DNA from: Bacteroidales bacterium UBA6192
GTDB taxonomy: Bacteria > Bacteroidota > Bacteroidia > Bacteroidales > F082
Reading direction: 5' to 3'
Assembly: GCA_002422725.1 (NCBI GenBank)
Contig: DITE01000016.1
Location: 53,135-96,836, forward strand
Length of the DNA stretch: 43,702 nucleotides
In this document: positions 1 through 8,343 of the stretch, one piece after another
Position numbering within the stretch: position 1 is the stretch's first letter
Layout: every line of letters starts with the position of its first letter
Position numbers and translations under genes: made by a program
The notes under the pieces: model-generated
The model's database searches: none
Told to the model about the DNA's origin: nothing
What the model saw: the letters and a program-made list of their open reading frames with translations, nothing else

Positions 1-124
1 TTCTGAGTTTTGCACTATTTAAGGGTTTAATGATAAAGTTATTGCAGCCCGATTCGATGGCTTTAGACCTGTCATCGTCAAAAGCATAATCAGTTTGGGC
101 AATGACAATGAGTACTTTCTGCAT
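1..124 (-). CDS. C-terminal half of a response-regulator receiver domain (partial, cut by window edge)
   Basis: The leftward frame starting at the ATG at 124-122 reads MQKVLIVIAQTDYAFDDDRS and later has GCNNFIIKPL. This resembles the second half of a receiver domain: the beta-4 Ala/Thr region, a DDDR helix, and the conserved Lys-Pro of beta-5. The first half, with the acidic pocket and the phospho-accepting aspartate, is not seen upstream. The frame stays open for some codons 5' of the ATG but runs into the tail of the neighbouring lipoprotein gene. It may therefore be a decayed remnant or an atypical short protein. The downstream part lies outside the window. I am fairly sure of the domain resemblance and unsure whether the gene is functional. 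Confidence 0.45.
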   Translation of the reverse strand, partial: MQKVLIVIAQTDYAFDDDRSKAIESGCNNFIIKPLNSAKLR

Positions 125-177
125 TGCAGCACCCAATACAATTATAAAATTTTCTGAAAAGCTTTGCTTAACCTTTT

Positions 178-606
178 CTATCTGATATACCTTTTCACCG
201 AAAAAGCACAATCGCCGAGAGAGGGTGAATCCGTGAAGCCGAAACCAAATTGTGACATTTTTTCCGATTTCTTCGCTAGTCTGATCACAAATGCAGGTTC
301 AACAATGACCATCATTCCCATCTCGCTTCCGGGAGGCGTGCACATTCGCGATGGCGCTTTATACCAGGCATCCTGCCAGCTAACTCCCTGTTTTACAAGT
401 TCATTCAGCACAGCCAATTCATCAATCCCATTCACCATGGACGCATCATCAAACTTAAATTGGTAATAAGCACCTTGCTGAAACACAAACTCTGTAGTCA
501 GGTGATCTTCAAAAACATCTGAGGAAATTACTTTTGCATCGCGTTTAGTTGCTGAGCACGAACTCAACAGGAAGCCAAGCAGAACAAGATAATAGTTAGC
601 CTTCAT
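178..606 (-). CDS. Small putative lipoprotein of unknown function
   Basis: This encodes a 142-residue protein. Its N-terminus is a lipoprotein signal peptide: a short basic start, a hydrophobic core LVLLGFLL, and a lipobox ending LSSC with Cys17 as the likely lipidated residue. The mature part has no domain I recognise. It contains a WQDAWYKAP segment and ends in a short basic tail. It is probably anchored in a membrane on the periplasmic side. The ATG at 606 is supported by a very good upstream promoter (632-660). It stands apart from the gene to its right by about 165 bp, so it is probably monocistronic. No function is proposed. Confidence 0.7.
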   Translation of the reverse strand: MKANYYLVLLGFLLSSCSATKRDAKVISSDVFEDHLTTEFVFQQGAYYQFKFDDASMVNGIDELAVLNELVKQGVSWQDAWYKAPSRMCTPPGSEMGMMVIVEPAFVIRLAKKSEKMSQFGFGFTDSPSLGDCAFSVKRYIR

Positions 607-631
607 GATCTATGGTTGTTTGGTTAGATGA

Positions 632-660
632 CAAATATACCTTTTTTATCAGCCTGCAAA
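632..660 (-). promoter_or_regulatory. Bacteroidota-type promoter for the lipoprotein gene
   Basis: On the minus strand there is TTTG (660-657), a 17-base spacer, then TATATTTG (639-632). Both boxes and the spacing match the known Bacteroidota sigma consensus (TTTG, about 17-23 bases, TAnnTTTG). The expected start site lies about 20 bases before the ATG at 606. Confidence 0.65.
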
Positions 661-770
661 CCAAGGTTCAATCTGTTTTTGATGATTCTCAATTGTTATA
701 TGTGAACCATTGAATTGAAGATCAAATATCTGACGCAATTCTGCAATGATTGACAATGAATCGGCATCAG

Positions 771-1772
771 CTAAAATGTAGCATAAGGTCTTAACCGGCT
801 AATTGAGGCAGTATTCTCAGGCGTTAAAGCTGAAAAGTTTTCCCAGGAAGCAAAATGACCGTGTTTTTCTCTATGGTTTACAATGAATTTGGTCATTTCC
901 ATATCGATATATGGGTGGCTCAAGAGTTGTTTGAAAGTGTCGCGGTTAAGATTACGTTTGACAATATGTGAGGAATCGACATCAATATGTGGTTTCATCT
1001 CTTCAAAAATACTGCTGTCAATGCCCTTCACTTCAAGCAGTTGGTCAACATTTACAAAGCCACCCAATCGCTGCCTGTATTGGATGATCCGGTGTGCAAA
1101 CCAGGGGCCAATGCCGGGCAAGGCAATTAAGGAAATTGAGTCAACAGTATTCAACTCAACTATGCCTGAGAATGTCAGTTTGGGTGAATATGTATTAGTC
1201 TTTGATAAAGAATCCGTAATCCGGTTTGTATGTTTAGGTTTTGAAGTTTCAATCTGGATATACGGCTCCAGCATCTTATATTCTGTTTCAGAAATGGTAT
1301 AGATTTTCGCCAGATCTTCCTTTCTAAAGAATTTTCCACCCTTCTTTTCATAATTCTTAATGGCTTTGATCTGATGCTCGGACAGACCCAGCTTTCGCCA
1401 GGATTCTTCCGGCAGTTTGTTAGGATCAAAAGGAAATGGTTTGAAAGTAGCTGACAAGTAGGCTTTGTCCGGATCATGATCACCAAAAACATCATAATCC
1501 TGCTTTGGAGATTCTGCGCGGCGGGTTTGATTTATTTCCTTTATCAGGGAATCGAAAGTTGTAAAATCTGTTTCAGCAACACTGACAAAATAACGAGGGA
1601 AAAGGCTGACTGCAAACAAGGCCAAAATCAATACACTCAAAACCAGAACAGCTGATCTTTCACGTTTGCTAAAACCAAAATAATCCTTGACTTCCGCAAA
1701 AAAATTCTTCAAAGCCTGTTTTGTTTGTAATTGTTTCGGTTTGTTACATATCACTTCCTCCAAAAAGCCCAA
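771..1772 (-). CDS. Membrane-anchored helix-hairpin-helix protein (ComEA-like repeats)
   Basis: This encodes up to 333 residues. A cytoplasmic N-terminus is followed by one membrane segment at about residues 41-59 (AVLVLSVLILALFAVSLF). Two or three helix-hairpin-helix units follow. The clearest reads VELNTVDSISLIALPGIGP, then a RIIQYRQRLGGF hairpin, as in the DNA-binding domain of ComEA. An earlier unit (LGLSEHQIKAIKNYEKKGGKF) and a later degenerate one flank it. ComEA proteins bind incoming DNA during competence, but many Bacteroidota carry such proteins with no proven role. The frame begins at a TTG (1772) that overlaps the end of the transporter gene by 29 bases. The true start could be a little further in. 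It is probably translated from the upstream operon. Confidence 0.75.
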   Translation of the reverse strand: MGFLEEVICNKPKQLQTKQALKNFFAEVKDYFGFSKRERSAVLVLSVLILALFAVSLFPRYFVSVAETDFTTFDSLIKEINQTRRAESPKQDYDVFGDHDPDKAYLSATFKPFPFDPNKLPEESWRKLGLSEHQIKAIKNYEKKGGKFFRKEDLAKIYTISETEYKMLEPYIQIETSKPKHTNRITDSLSKTNTYSPKLTFSGIVELNTVDSISLIALPGIGPWFAHRIIQYRQRLGGFVNVDQLLEVKGIDSSIFEEMKPHIDVDSSHIVKRNLNRDTFKQLLSHPYIDMEMTKFIVNHREKHGHFASWENFSALTPENTASISRLRPYATF

Positions 1773-3117
1773 AAAGTCCTATACCATTCAGAAACACTAA
1801 TGCAATAGCGACAGGGGCAATAAACCTGATGATAAAGTAAAAAATCCAGCGGGTATTCAGCATATGCTTACCATCGTTGGTAATCTCATCGAAAAGTTGT
1901 TGGCGATTCATAAACCAACCGGCAAAAATCACTATCAACAGTCCACCCAGCGGCAACATTATATTGGCAGATGTAAACTCAAGAATATCAAATAGGTTTC
2001 TGTTTCCCAGATGAATTTCTGGCATGGGCCCCTGACTCAGGGTGCATAATGCACCCAAAACAGATATTGCCAGTGCAGAAATTATCGTTGCCTGTTTACG
2101 GCTAAAATTCAACTCCTCCGACACATAGGCAACAACAACTTCAAGAACGGAAATTGTTGATGTGAGGGCAGCAATTACCAACAGAATGAAGAAAATCAGT
2201 GCAAAGAAATATCCTCCCGTAATCTGCTGAAATATCATTGGTAAAGTAATGAAAACCAAGCCTGGACCAGCTTCCGGTTCAATGCCGAATGCAAACACGG
2301 CCGGAAAAATGGCAACACCGGCGAGAATAGCCACTAAAGTATCAGTAAGCGTTACCGAAAGTGAAATTGTTGCCAGATTTTCCTTTTTCCGGATATACGA
2401 ACCATACGTGATCAAGGCCCCCATGCCAATACTCAGGGAGAAAAAAGCCTGCCCCAATGCTTGCAAAATGACATTTCCATTGATCTTTGCAAAGTCGGGC
2501 TTAAACAAAAAAACCAGACCTGCCCCAGCCCCGGGCAAGGTCACCGACCTGATTCCCAACACAATGATAATCAACAACAAAGCCGGCATAAGCATTTTTG
2601 TATATTTTTCAATGCCGTTTTTAATGCCTTTATAGACAATAAATGCCGTAAAGAACATGAAGATAAACTGCCAGAGCAGGGGCAGCCCCCCGCTTGTTCG
2701 AAACTGTTCGAACATAACATTTAACTCTTCCTTGTTCTGACCTGCAAAACCATTTCCGATCGAAAGAAACAGATACTCAAGTGTCCACCCTGAAACAGTT
2801 GTGTAAAATGACAGGATAAAGAATGCAGCAGCAATGCCTAATATCCCGATAAAATGCCAGGAAGTGCGCGGGGCAAGGTGTTTAAAGGCGCCAAGTGCAT
2901 TTCGCTGCGATCTGCGACCAACTGCAAATTCAGAAAGCATGAGGGGAACACCAATAATCAGGATAAACAAAACATAGACAAGTAAAAACGCACCACCACC
3001 ATTCTCTCCGGCAACATAAGGAAATCGCCAGATATTGCCTAAACCAACTGCTGATCCTGCTGCTGCTGCAATAACTCCGAGTTGACTTCCAAATCCATCC
3101 CTGTTAGATACATCCAT
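1744..3117 (-). CDS. Sodium-dependent transporter, neurotransmitter:sodium symporter (NSS/SNF) family
   Basis: This encodes a 457-residue polytopic membrane protein. The N-terminal signature is unmistakable: GSAVGLGNIWRFPYVAGENG forms the unwound TM1 that binds sodium and substrate in LeuT-fold transporters. FLLVYVLFILIIGVPLM follows as TM2. Further hydrophobic segments fit the 11-12 helices usual in bacterial members. The family takes up amino acids or related solutes using the sodium gradient, and the substrate cannot be read from sequence. I chose the ATG at 3117 (MDVSNRDGFGSQ) because the longer open frame runs into the end of the carbonic anhydrase gene and has no transporter-like sequence. 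It lies 52 bases behind the carbonic anhydrase gene in the same direction and overlaps the helix-hairpin-helix gene. Confidence 0.92.
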   Translation of the reverse strand: MDVSNRDGFGSQLGVIAAAAGSAVGLGNIWRFPYVAGENGGGAFLLVYVLFILIIGVPLMLSEFAVGRRSQRNALGAFKHLAPRTSWHFIGILGIAAAFFILSFYTTVSGWTLEYLFLSIGNGFAGQNKEELNVMFEQFRTSGGLPLLWQFIFMFFTAFIVYKGIKNGIEKYTKMLMPALLLIIIVLGIRSVTLPGAGAGLVFLFKPDFAKINGNVILQALGQAFFSLSIGMGALITYGSYIRKKENLATISLSVTLTDTLVAILAGVAIFPAVFAFGIEPEAGPGLVFITLPMIFQQITGGYFFALIFFILLVIAALTSTISVLEVVVAYVSEELNFSRKQATIISALAISVLGALCTLSQGPMPEIHLGNRNLFDILEFTSANIMLPLGGLLIVIFAGWFMNRQQLFDEITNDGKHMLNTRWIFYFIIRFIAPVAIALVFLNGIGLFGLFGGSDM

Positions 3118-3169
3118 ATTTTGCGTCTTAATTCGTTCTACAAAATCAAATTTTCCCAGAAATGAACGG

Positions 3170-3808
3170 TTATGCAAAATCTTCAGGCAGCAAACCCTTT
3201 TTCTTCCATTGTTCAATCGGAAGTTCAAGTTCTTTGATTAATCCGGTTTTAAGATCAAGTACCCAACCGTGTATCTGAAAAGTTGCCTGACATTTTAAAA
3301 GTGCGTGTTGGACAATGTTGGTTTTGAATAGATTCTCTACCTGCTGTATCACGTTAAGCTCTGATAATTTATCTAGTCGTTCATCAAGATCAGCAATCGA
3401 ACTGAGTTCCTGGTTATAGTCAAGAACCAAATCCCTGATCGGATTTGTCCAGTTTCCAACCAGTCCTTTTACCTTGCCATGATATGCAGCTGCAATTCCA
3501 CCACAACGGTAGTGCCCGCAAACAATAATATGTTTAACCTTCAGCACATTCACAGCATATTCGAGCACCGAAAGAAAGTTAATGTCAGTGAGCGATACCT
3601 GATTCGCGATGTTGCGGTGAACAAACAATTCGCCTGGCTCGGTTGAAGTGTAAGTATCCAGTGGCATCCGGCTGTCCGAACATCCAATGTAGAGGAAAGG
3701 TGGGTTTTGTGAATGGCTTAGTTTTTCGAAATACTCAGGCTCCAGAGTTTGCTTTTGATGAGCCCAAATTTTATTGTTTTCTATCAGGTCTTTATAAATT
3801 TTTGCCAT
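3170..3808 (-). CDS. can: Beta-class carbonic anhydrase
   Basis: This 212-residue cytoplasmic enzyme interconverts CO2 and bicarbonate. All the beta-class zinc site residues are present: Cys43-Ser-Asp45-Ser-Arg47 (CSDSRMP), then His99 and Cys102 in CGHYRCGG. The GELFVHRNIAN segment that follows the first ligand motif is also typical. Length is normal for the family. The gene sits 23 bases after the FtsX-like permease gene and before the sodium symporter, in the same direction, so the three probably share a transcript. Bicarbonate supply for carboxylases and pH balance are the usual roles. The call is secure and the physiological reason for its neighbours is not known. Confidence 0.95.
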   Translation of the reverse strand: MAKIYKDLIENNKIWAHQKQTLEPEYFEKLSHSQNPPFLYIGCSDSRMPLDTYTSTEPGELFVHRNIANQVSLTDINFLSVLEYAVNVLKVKHIIVCGHYRCGGIAAAYHGKVKGLVGNWTNPIRDLVLDYNQELSSIADLDERLDKLSELNVIQQVENLFKTNIVQHALLKCQATFQIHGWVLDLKTGLIKELELPIEQWKKKGLLPEDFA

Positions 3809-3831
3809 ATTTATATATATTTTTATCAGGA

Positions 3832-5073
3832 TTACTCATAACGGAGCGATTCAATCGGGTCGAGTCGTGCAGCTTTGTTTGCCGGTAAAATACCTGAAAC
3901 CAAGGCCACAACAAAACACAAAATAACGGCGACAATAATCCAAACCCAGGGCACAATAAACCTGGAACCCACAAAAAAGCTGAGCACATTACCAGCAGCT
4001 ATTCCGGCAATAATTCCTACAAAACCACCCAATTGGGCTATGACAATAGCTTCGACAAGAAACTGGTTTCGGATGGTGAGGCTTGTTGCCCCCATAGCCT
4101 TCCTGATGCCTATTTCACGTGTTCGTTCGGTTACCGAAACCAACATGATATTCATCAAACCAATGGCAGCCCCAAAAAGTGTAATCAGCCCAATAACTGT
4201 AGCACCAAAACTAATCTGTCCTGTCAGGCTTATGAGCATATTGGCAACATTGTCACTTTTCGTAATCGAAAAAGTATTGTCATTACCGGCTTTATCACCC
4301 CTGACAACCCTGAAAACACCCGTAGCTTCGCCAATGGCAGCATCCATTTCTTCAGTTGTATTGGTTCTCACGCTAATGGTGTAGTTCATATTTGGTCTGG
4401 AAAAATACTGTCTAACATTACTTATAGGCATCATGCAATGTCGGTCGCCACTGAAACCCATACTCGAGCCCTTTTCTTTCAGCACACCTATTACCCTGTA
4501 CTTCCCGGGGCCAACATGAATAATCTTACCTATGGGATCCTCATTGTTTTTAAACAAATCCTTTGAAATCGTGCTTCCGATTACAACAACGTGAGAACCA
4601 TAAATAATATCGTTGACACTAAAGTTACGTCCCATTTCAATATCGTAACCTGCATTGTACAGATAGTTTTCATCCACACCAATTACCTGTATATTGGGGT
4701 TTGTTTTCTGCAATTCATACTTAATCGTAGCAATGCCTGTGCCCCAGGTGTATACACTTGTTGATGCCGGAAAAATAAATAACTCCCTGAATCGCTGAGC
4801 GTCCTGGTAACTAATATTTTTGTATGCTTCGGCATTAGACCGTCTTCCTCCCATATGCACCATCATTTCCCTATTCCGAATGGTGAAGGTGTTTGATCCC
4901 ATCATGGTAAAGTTTTCAATAAGGTAATACTTAATGGAATCGATGGCCGTGAGAATGCCAACCAGAGCCATTATCCCAAATGCAATAATGGCAATAGTGA
5001 GCAGTGTTCTTAACCACTGGCTTCTGATCGAGTTAATTGAAATCCTTATGTTTTCAGTAACCAGTGCTTTCAT
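3832..5073 (-). CDS. ABC transporter permease, MacB/FtsX type
   Basis: This encodes a 413-residue inner-membrane protein. TM1 is at about residues 21-43, followed by a large periplasmic domain of the MacB type up to about residue 280. Three C-terminal membrane segments form the FtsX domain, including the typical GLMNIMLVSVTERTREIGIR stretch that couples to the ATPase. Such permeases work as mechanotransmitters in lipoprotein release, peptide or macrolide efflux, or cell-division signalling. No ATP-binding subunit lies beside it, so its partner must be encoded elsewhere. The stop lies 23 bases before the carbonic anhydrase start, and its own ATG is 3 bases after the upp stop. Translational coupling within an operon is therefore likely. 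Confidence 0.88.
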   Translation of the reverse strand: MKALVTENIRISINSIRSQWLRTLLTIAIIAFGIMALVGILTAIDSIKYYLIENFTMMGSNTFTIRNREMMVHMGGRRSNAEAYKNISYQDAQRFRELFIFPASTSVYTWGTGIATIKYELQKTNPNIQVIGVDENYLYNAGYDIEMGRNFSVNDIIYGSHVVVIGSTISKDLFKNNEDPIGKIIHVGPGKYRVIGVLKEKGSSMGFSGDRHCMMPISNVRQYFSRPNMNYTISVRTNTTEEMDAAIGEATGVFRVVRGDKAGNDNTFSITKSDNVANMLISLTGQISFGATVIGLITLFGAAIGLMNIMLVSVTERTREIGIRKAMGATSLTIRNQFLVEAIVIAQLGGFVGIIAGIAAGNVLSFFVGSRFIVPWVWIIVAVILCFVVALVSGILPANKAARLDPIESLRYE

Positions 5074-5076
5074 ACA

Positions 5077-5733
5077 CTACTCTGATTTTTTTCCGTAAGC
5101 CAGATCACCGGCATCACCCAATCCAGGCACAATATAAGCCATAGCGGTGAGTTCATCATCGATGCCACCAACCCAAATAGTCAGATCAAGTAACGACAAA
5201 TGTCGTTTCAGATATTCAATCCCCTCAACACTTGCCAAAGCCGAAACAACATGAACTTTTCGGGGTTGACCGCCAATAGCAATAAGTTCCTTCAATGCCT
5301 TCACCAACGAAGCACCTGTTGCCAGCATGGGATCTGAAAGGATCAAGGTTTTGCTTGTTAAGTCCGGGCTCGACAGGTATTCAATTCTGATATCAAAATT
5401 CTCGTTTTTGCTGTATTTCCTGTAGGCTGAAATAAATGCATTATCTGCTCTATCAAAATAATTCAGCATTCCCTGATGCATCGGAAGCCCTGCCCTGAGA
5501 ATCGTTGCCAGCACAGGCTGCTCAGCGAGCAGATGTATTTCGGCCACTCCAAGTGGTGTTGTTATTTCGGCAGGCAGGTACTCAAGCTCCTTGCTAATTT
5601 CGTAAGCAAAAATCTCTCCCAGCCGTTCCAGATTTCTCCTGAAACGCATTCTGTCGCCCTGAATGTCAACATTACGTAATTCAGCAATAAACTGATTAAA
5701 AATCGAATTAGCTTCCCCTAAGTTTTTTACCAT
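5077..5733 (-). CDS. upp: Uracil phosphoribosyltransferase
   Basis: This encodes a 218-residue cytoplasmic enzyme that salvages uracil with PRPP to make UMP. The PRPP-binding loop appears as LILSDPMLATGASL. The uracil-binding C-terminal signature is DELTAMAYIVPGLGDAGDLAYG, the most characteristic stretch of the family. The upstream open frame adds TTG-GTC, so I chose the ATG at 5733 (MVKNLGEAN). A -7-like box lies 23 bases upstream. It appears to be the first gene of a leftward run with the FtsX-like permease, carbonic anhydrase, symporter and helix-hairpin-helix genes. Confidence 0.94.
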   Translation of the reverse strand: MVKNLGEANSIFNQFIAELRNVDIQGDRMRFRRNLERLGEIFAYEISKELEYLPAEITTPLGVAEIHLLAEQPVLATILRAGLPMHQGMLNYFDRADNAFISAYRKYSKNENFDIRIEYLSSPDLTSKTLILSDPMLATGASLVKALKELIAIGGQPRKVHVVSALASVEGIEYLKRHLSLLDLTIWVGGIDDELTAMAYIVPGLGDAGDLAYGKKSE

Positions 5734-5755
5734 GACCAAGGATGTTATTGAAGAA

Positions 5756-5763
5756 CAAAAATA
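5756..5763 (-). promoter_or_regulatory. Candidate -7 element upstream of upp
   Basis: The minus strand reads TATTTTTG, a full match to TAnnTTTG. A TTTG at 5781-5778 could be the -33 box, but the 14-base spacing is shorter than usual. The predicted start site is about 16 bases before the upp ATG. Confidence 0.35.
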
Positions 5764-5798
5764 ATGAATCGGAAGAACAAAACCACATTTTGTTTTGA

Positions 5799-6740
5799 TT
5801 AAAGCTTCTTTTTCCTTCTTCGGAGCAATTTTAGTCCGATGCGTGGAATAAGCGGCAGTCGATTGATCACAATTCCGGGATAGGTTGTCTGCTTGCTGCC
5901 AAAACCTTTATAATATTGTGCAAGCCCATCATGGTCAGAACCCTCAAAGTCAAGAACCATATGACCCGGTGAGTATTCTTTTATCACCGAGTCGATGATA
6001 AAGGTGAGTCCGTGCAGTTCTTTGCCCTCAGGACTTGTGCCTGAAAACAAGAATACCAGTTTGCCATGACTTTTAACGAATATTGCTCCTGAACAAAGTT
6101 CATTGTGAGAAGTATAGGCACCATAAACCACACCTTGACTATGATAAACTGACTGATAAACAAGCTTTAATAAACGATTGTATTCCTGCTCATTCCAATG
6201 ACTGATGGTGCGTCCTCTGTTCATCCTGAACAAACGGATTACCTCATCGGGTTTTATGTGCTTAGCAAGCGTCAATCCTGCATCCTGCGCTTTGCGAAGA
6301 TTTCGTCTTGTGTTGCTGTTATACTTGCGTTGAAGCCTGTCGTAAGTATTGATCAGGTCGAGTTCGTGATTCAGATGATTAGTAACTTTAAACCTCTGAT
6401 CATCAACCTTATTATGCGAATTGAGCCGTATCTCCACAAACGAAACTTTCGACGGAATGGCATCAAGAAAATCCTTCACAATACTCGGGTTAAGAATCGA
6501 TCGGGAGAAAACGCCCAGTTGCTGTGTAAAGAATGGTTGAAACATGTAATGAATCCCAAACTTTTTGTTTATTGTCAATGGAAAAACACGCTCATAGTCT
6601 TCTTCAACCAGGGCTTCCCATCCGGCATGAACAATATCCAGATACCATGACCAGCCATAAACCTGCCCATTGAAGGACTCCTTTATGCACTTGTCCCACT
6701 TGTTTTTATCAATCTCCTTATGCTTTAAATATCTGATCAT
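5799..6740 (-). CDS. FemAB/BioF2-like GNAT-fold acyltransferase
   Basis: This encodes a 313-residue, probably cytoplasmic protein. An N-terminal GQVYGWSWYLDIVH segment and a central YNSNTRRNLRKAQDAGLTL segment resemble the FemAB-type double GNAT fold. A second acetyltransferase-like half has GVVYGAYTSHNELCSGAIFV and LHGLTFIIDSVIKEY. It ends with FEGSDHDGLAQYYKGFGSK, a stretch common in FemAB-like proteins of Bacteroidota. Members transfer aminoacyl or acyl groups to cell-wall or polysaccharide precursors, and the substrate here is unknown. The ATG at 6740 lies 9 bases after the stop of the deacetylase-like gene, which suggests a two-gene cell-envelope operon. Confidence 0.75.
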   Translation of the reverse strand: MIRYLKHKEIDKNKWDKCIKESFNGQVYGWSWYLDIVHAGWEALVEEDYERVFPLTINKKFGIHYMFQPFFTQQLGVFSRSILNPSIVKDFLDAIPSKVSFVEIRLNSHNKVDDQRFKVTNHLNHELDLINTYDRLQRKYNSNTRRNLRKAQDAGLTLAKHIKPDEVIRLFRMNRGRTISHWNEQEYNRLLKLVYQSVYHSQGVVYGAYTSHNELCSGAIFVKSHGKLVFLFSGTSPEGKELHGLTFIIDSVIKEYSPGHMVLDFEGSDHDGLAQYYKGFGSKQTTYPGIVINRLPLIPRIGLKLLRRRKKKL

Positions 6741-6749
6741 GATGCAGTT

Positions 6750-8063
6750 TTAAGGGAGCGCGGTTTCAACAAGTTTCTTATACATTCCAAGCCATCCTTT
6801 CCAACGCTTCTGATCACTAAGCGATTCATTATGCCACAAACTGACAAAAGTTCCATTCACTGCCTTTACTTCCTGTATGATTTCAGCAGCAAGACAGAGC
6901 CCCTCTTCGGGGCTTGTTGTCAAATAATCGCGTAAAGTACCGTCCATCAGCTGAAAAGGATGCACACGCATTGGTGTCGGCATGTCATTATCGAGATCAT
7001 AAAACTGAAAACTATCAGCAATTCCAGCCCTGAAACCAGGTTGTGATGCATACCCCATGGTAAAATCATCGGTAATGTCCAGATCAATCAGGTTGTGATA
7101 GGTTGCGGGAAGGTTCATCCTTAAAAAATGCTGCCGGCTTATGGTTACAGGACGGTTCAATACTGCAGAAAGTCGGTTGATTTCCAAGCGCAAACGTTGC
7201 TTATTCATGAAAGAATTATACGAAGGATGAATGCCAACCTCGGCATAATCGCCCAGTTTAAGGATGAGTTTCTTAAAATCACTACTTCTTACAGAAATAT
7301 TTTTATCATTCAGCGCATAGTCAGCAAAAAGGATGAAATAAGCAGGTCGAAGCTTGTAAGTCTCCTGAAGCTGCAATTGAAACTCAAAAGTGTCAAAAGG
7401 ATCGGGCTGCTTGCCAAGCAGGACCGAGGTGCGGGTCCTGATTTCGTCCCAGTCGCTCTTGAGAATATCCTTCAGATAAGCACCTGAGCTGCGGTAAAAT
7501 CCCTTATGTCGGTATGCCCAGGCTGCATCAATGTCGTAAGTGGGTTTAAACTGATATACCTTTTTCTTTACGGCAAGACCGTTGAACCTGCCTTGCAGAG
7601 CTTCAGCTATAAAAATACACCAATAATTGATTAGCGGTTTTCGCAGACTCGATGTGGCATGCAACACGCTTGAGGTTGCCTCAAATCGGCCATGCTGGTC
7701 GCGCACAAAAGGCAGATATTCTTCGTATCGGCTTACAAGGTAAAACGACGCTGCAAAAGGATCAAAAGGCAATGCTGAGTCATGCTGATAAACCGGAAAA
7801 AACGCAGTAATCCCTTGATGTTGAAATGGTCTTAACTCCTGGCTTACAATTTCCCTTTCGAACAGTAGGGAGGATGCCTTAAAAAACATTTGCTCTGGCA
7901 CACTTTGGTTGCCGTAGACAAATTTTGGACCCGTGAATTGCTCAAATTGACTCAATTGCGTAGTAAACTCAACGGAAAATCCCAGTTGTTCTGTCAAAAC
8001 GAGTTCCATCGCATATCTCAAGCGGTTGGTCACTCGTGCAACAAAAATTAGAAGTGGCGTCAT
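6750..8063 (-). CDS. Divergent polysaccharide deacetylase-like protein
   Basis: This encodes a 437-residue protein without a clear signal peptide. The N-terminal half has a Bacteroidota-specific domain with FDPFAASFYLVSRYEEYLPF. The C-terminal half resembles a NodB-type deacetylase: FKPTYDIDAAWAY has the aspartates expected in the first catalytic motif, and VGIHPSYNS supplies a histidine motif. GTFVSLWHNESLSD near the end resembles the last motif. Family members remove acetyl groups from polysaccharides or peptidoglycan. Assignment to the fold is good, but activity is inferred. It is immediately upstream of the FemAB-like gene and probably cotranscribed with it. A TAATTTTG -7 box overlaps its upstream edge (8078-8071), which would leave almost no leader. 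Confidence 0.72.
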   Translation of the reverse strand: MTPLLIFVARVTNRLRYAMELVLTEQLGFSVEFTTQLSQFEQFTGPKFVYGNQSVPEQMFFKASSLLFEREIVSQELRPFQHQGITAFFPVYQHDSALPFDPFAASFYLVSRYEEYLPFVRDQHGRFEATSSVLHATSSLRKPLINYWCIFIAEALQGRFNGLAVKKKVYQFKPTYDIDAAWAYRHKGFYRSSGAYLKDILKSDWDEIRTRTSVLLGKQPDPFDTFEFQLQLQETYKLRPAYFILFADYALNDKNISVRSSDFKKLILKLGDYAEVGIHPSYNSFMNKQRLRLEINRLSAVLNRPVTISRQHFLRMNLPATYHNLIDLDITDDFTMGYASQPGFRAGIADSFQFYDLDNDMPTPMRVHPFQLMDGTLRDYLTTSPEEGLCLAAEIIQEVKAVNGTFVSLWHNESLSDQKRWKGWLGMYKKLVETALP

Positions 8064-8310
8064 AGAGGCCCAAAATTAATGAATTTCATTACATAAGCTA
8101 CATGCCGTGTAAAGGAAAATCCCTGTCTCTCTTTTCCACCTCTGCTTTTCTATCAGACCAATCTACTTTTCGATGATTACCAGAACTTTTGACAACATTC
8201 AATTATCGAATCATTTGAAGATCGGGCAACCGCCAAACCGCAACTTAATAATATGCCATATTCCAGCTGATTTTTTAACCTAAGCATTACCCATTCAGGG
8301 AAAATTAGTG

Positions 8311-8318
8311 TACTTTTG
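8311..8318 (+). promoter_or_regulatory. Candidate -7 element for dnaX
   Basis: TACTTTTG is a full match to TAnnTTTG, 25 bases before the dnaX ATG. No clear TTG stands at the proper distance upstream. The rest of the 280-base gap (8064-8343) between the divergent deacetylase and dnaX genes shows no gene or other structure I can support. Confidence 0.4.
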
Positions 8319-8343
8319 GGTTCGAATTAGTAATCGACGTTTT

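Noticed and set aside
8325..8335. GGTTCGAAT-like T-loop motif suggesting a tRNA
   Set aside because: No acceptor stem, anticodon arm or CCA end can be built around it.
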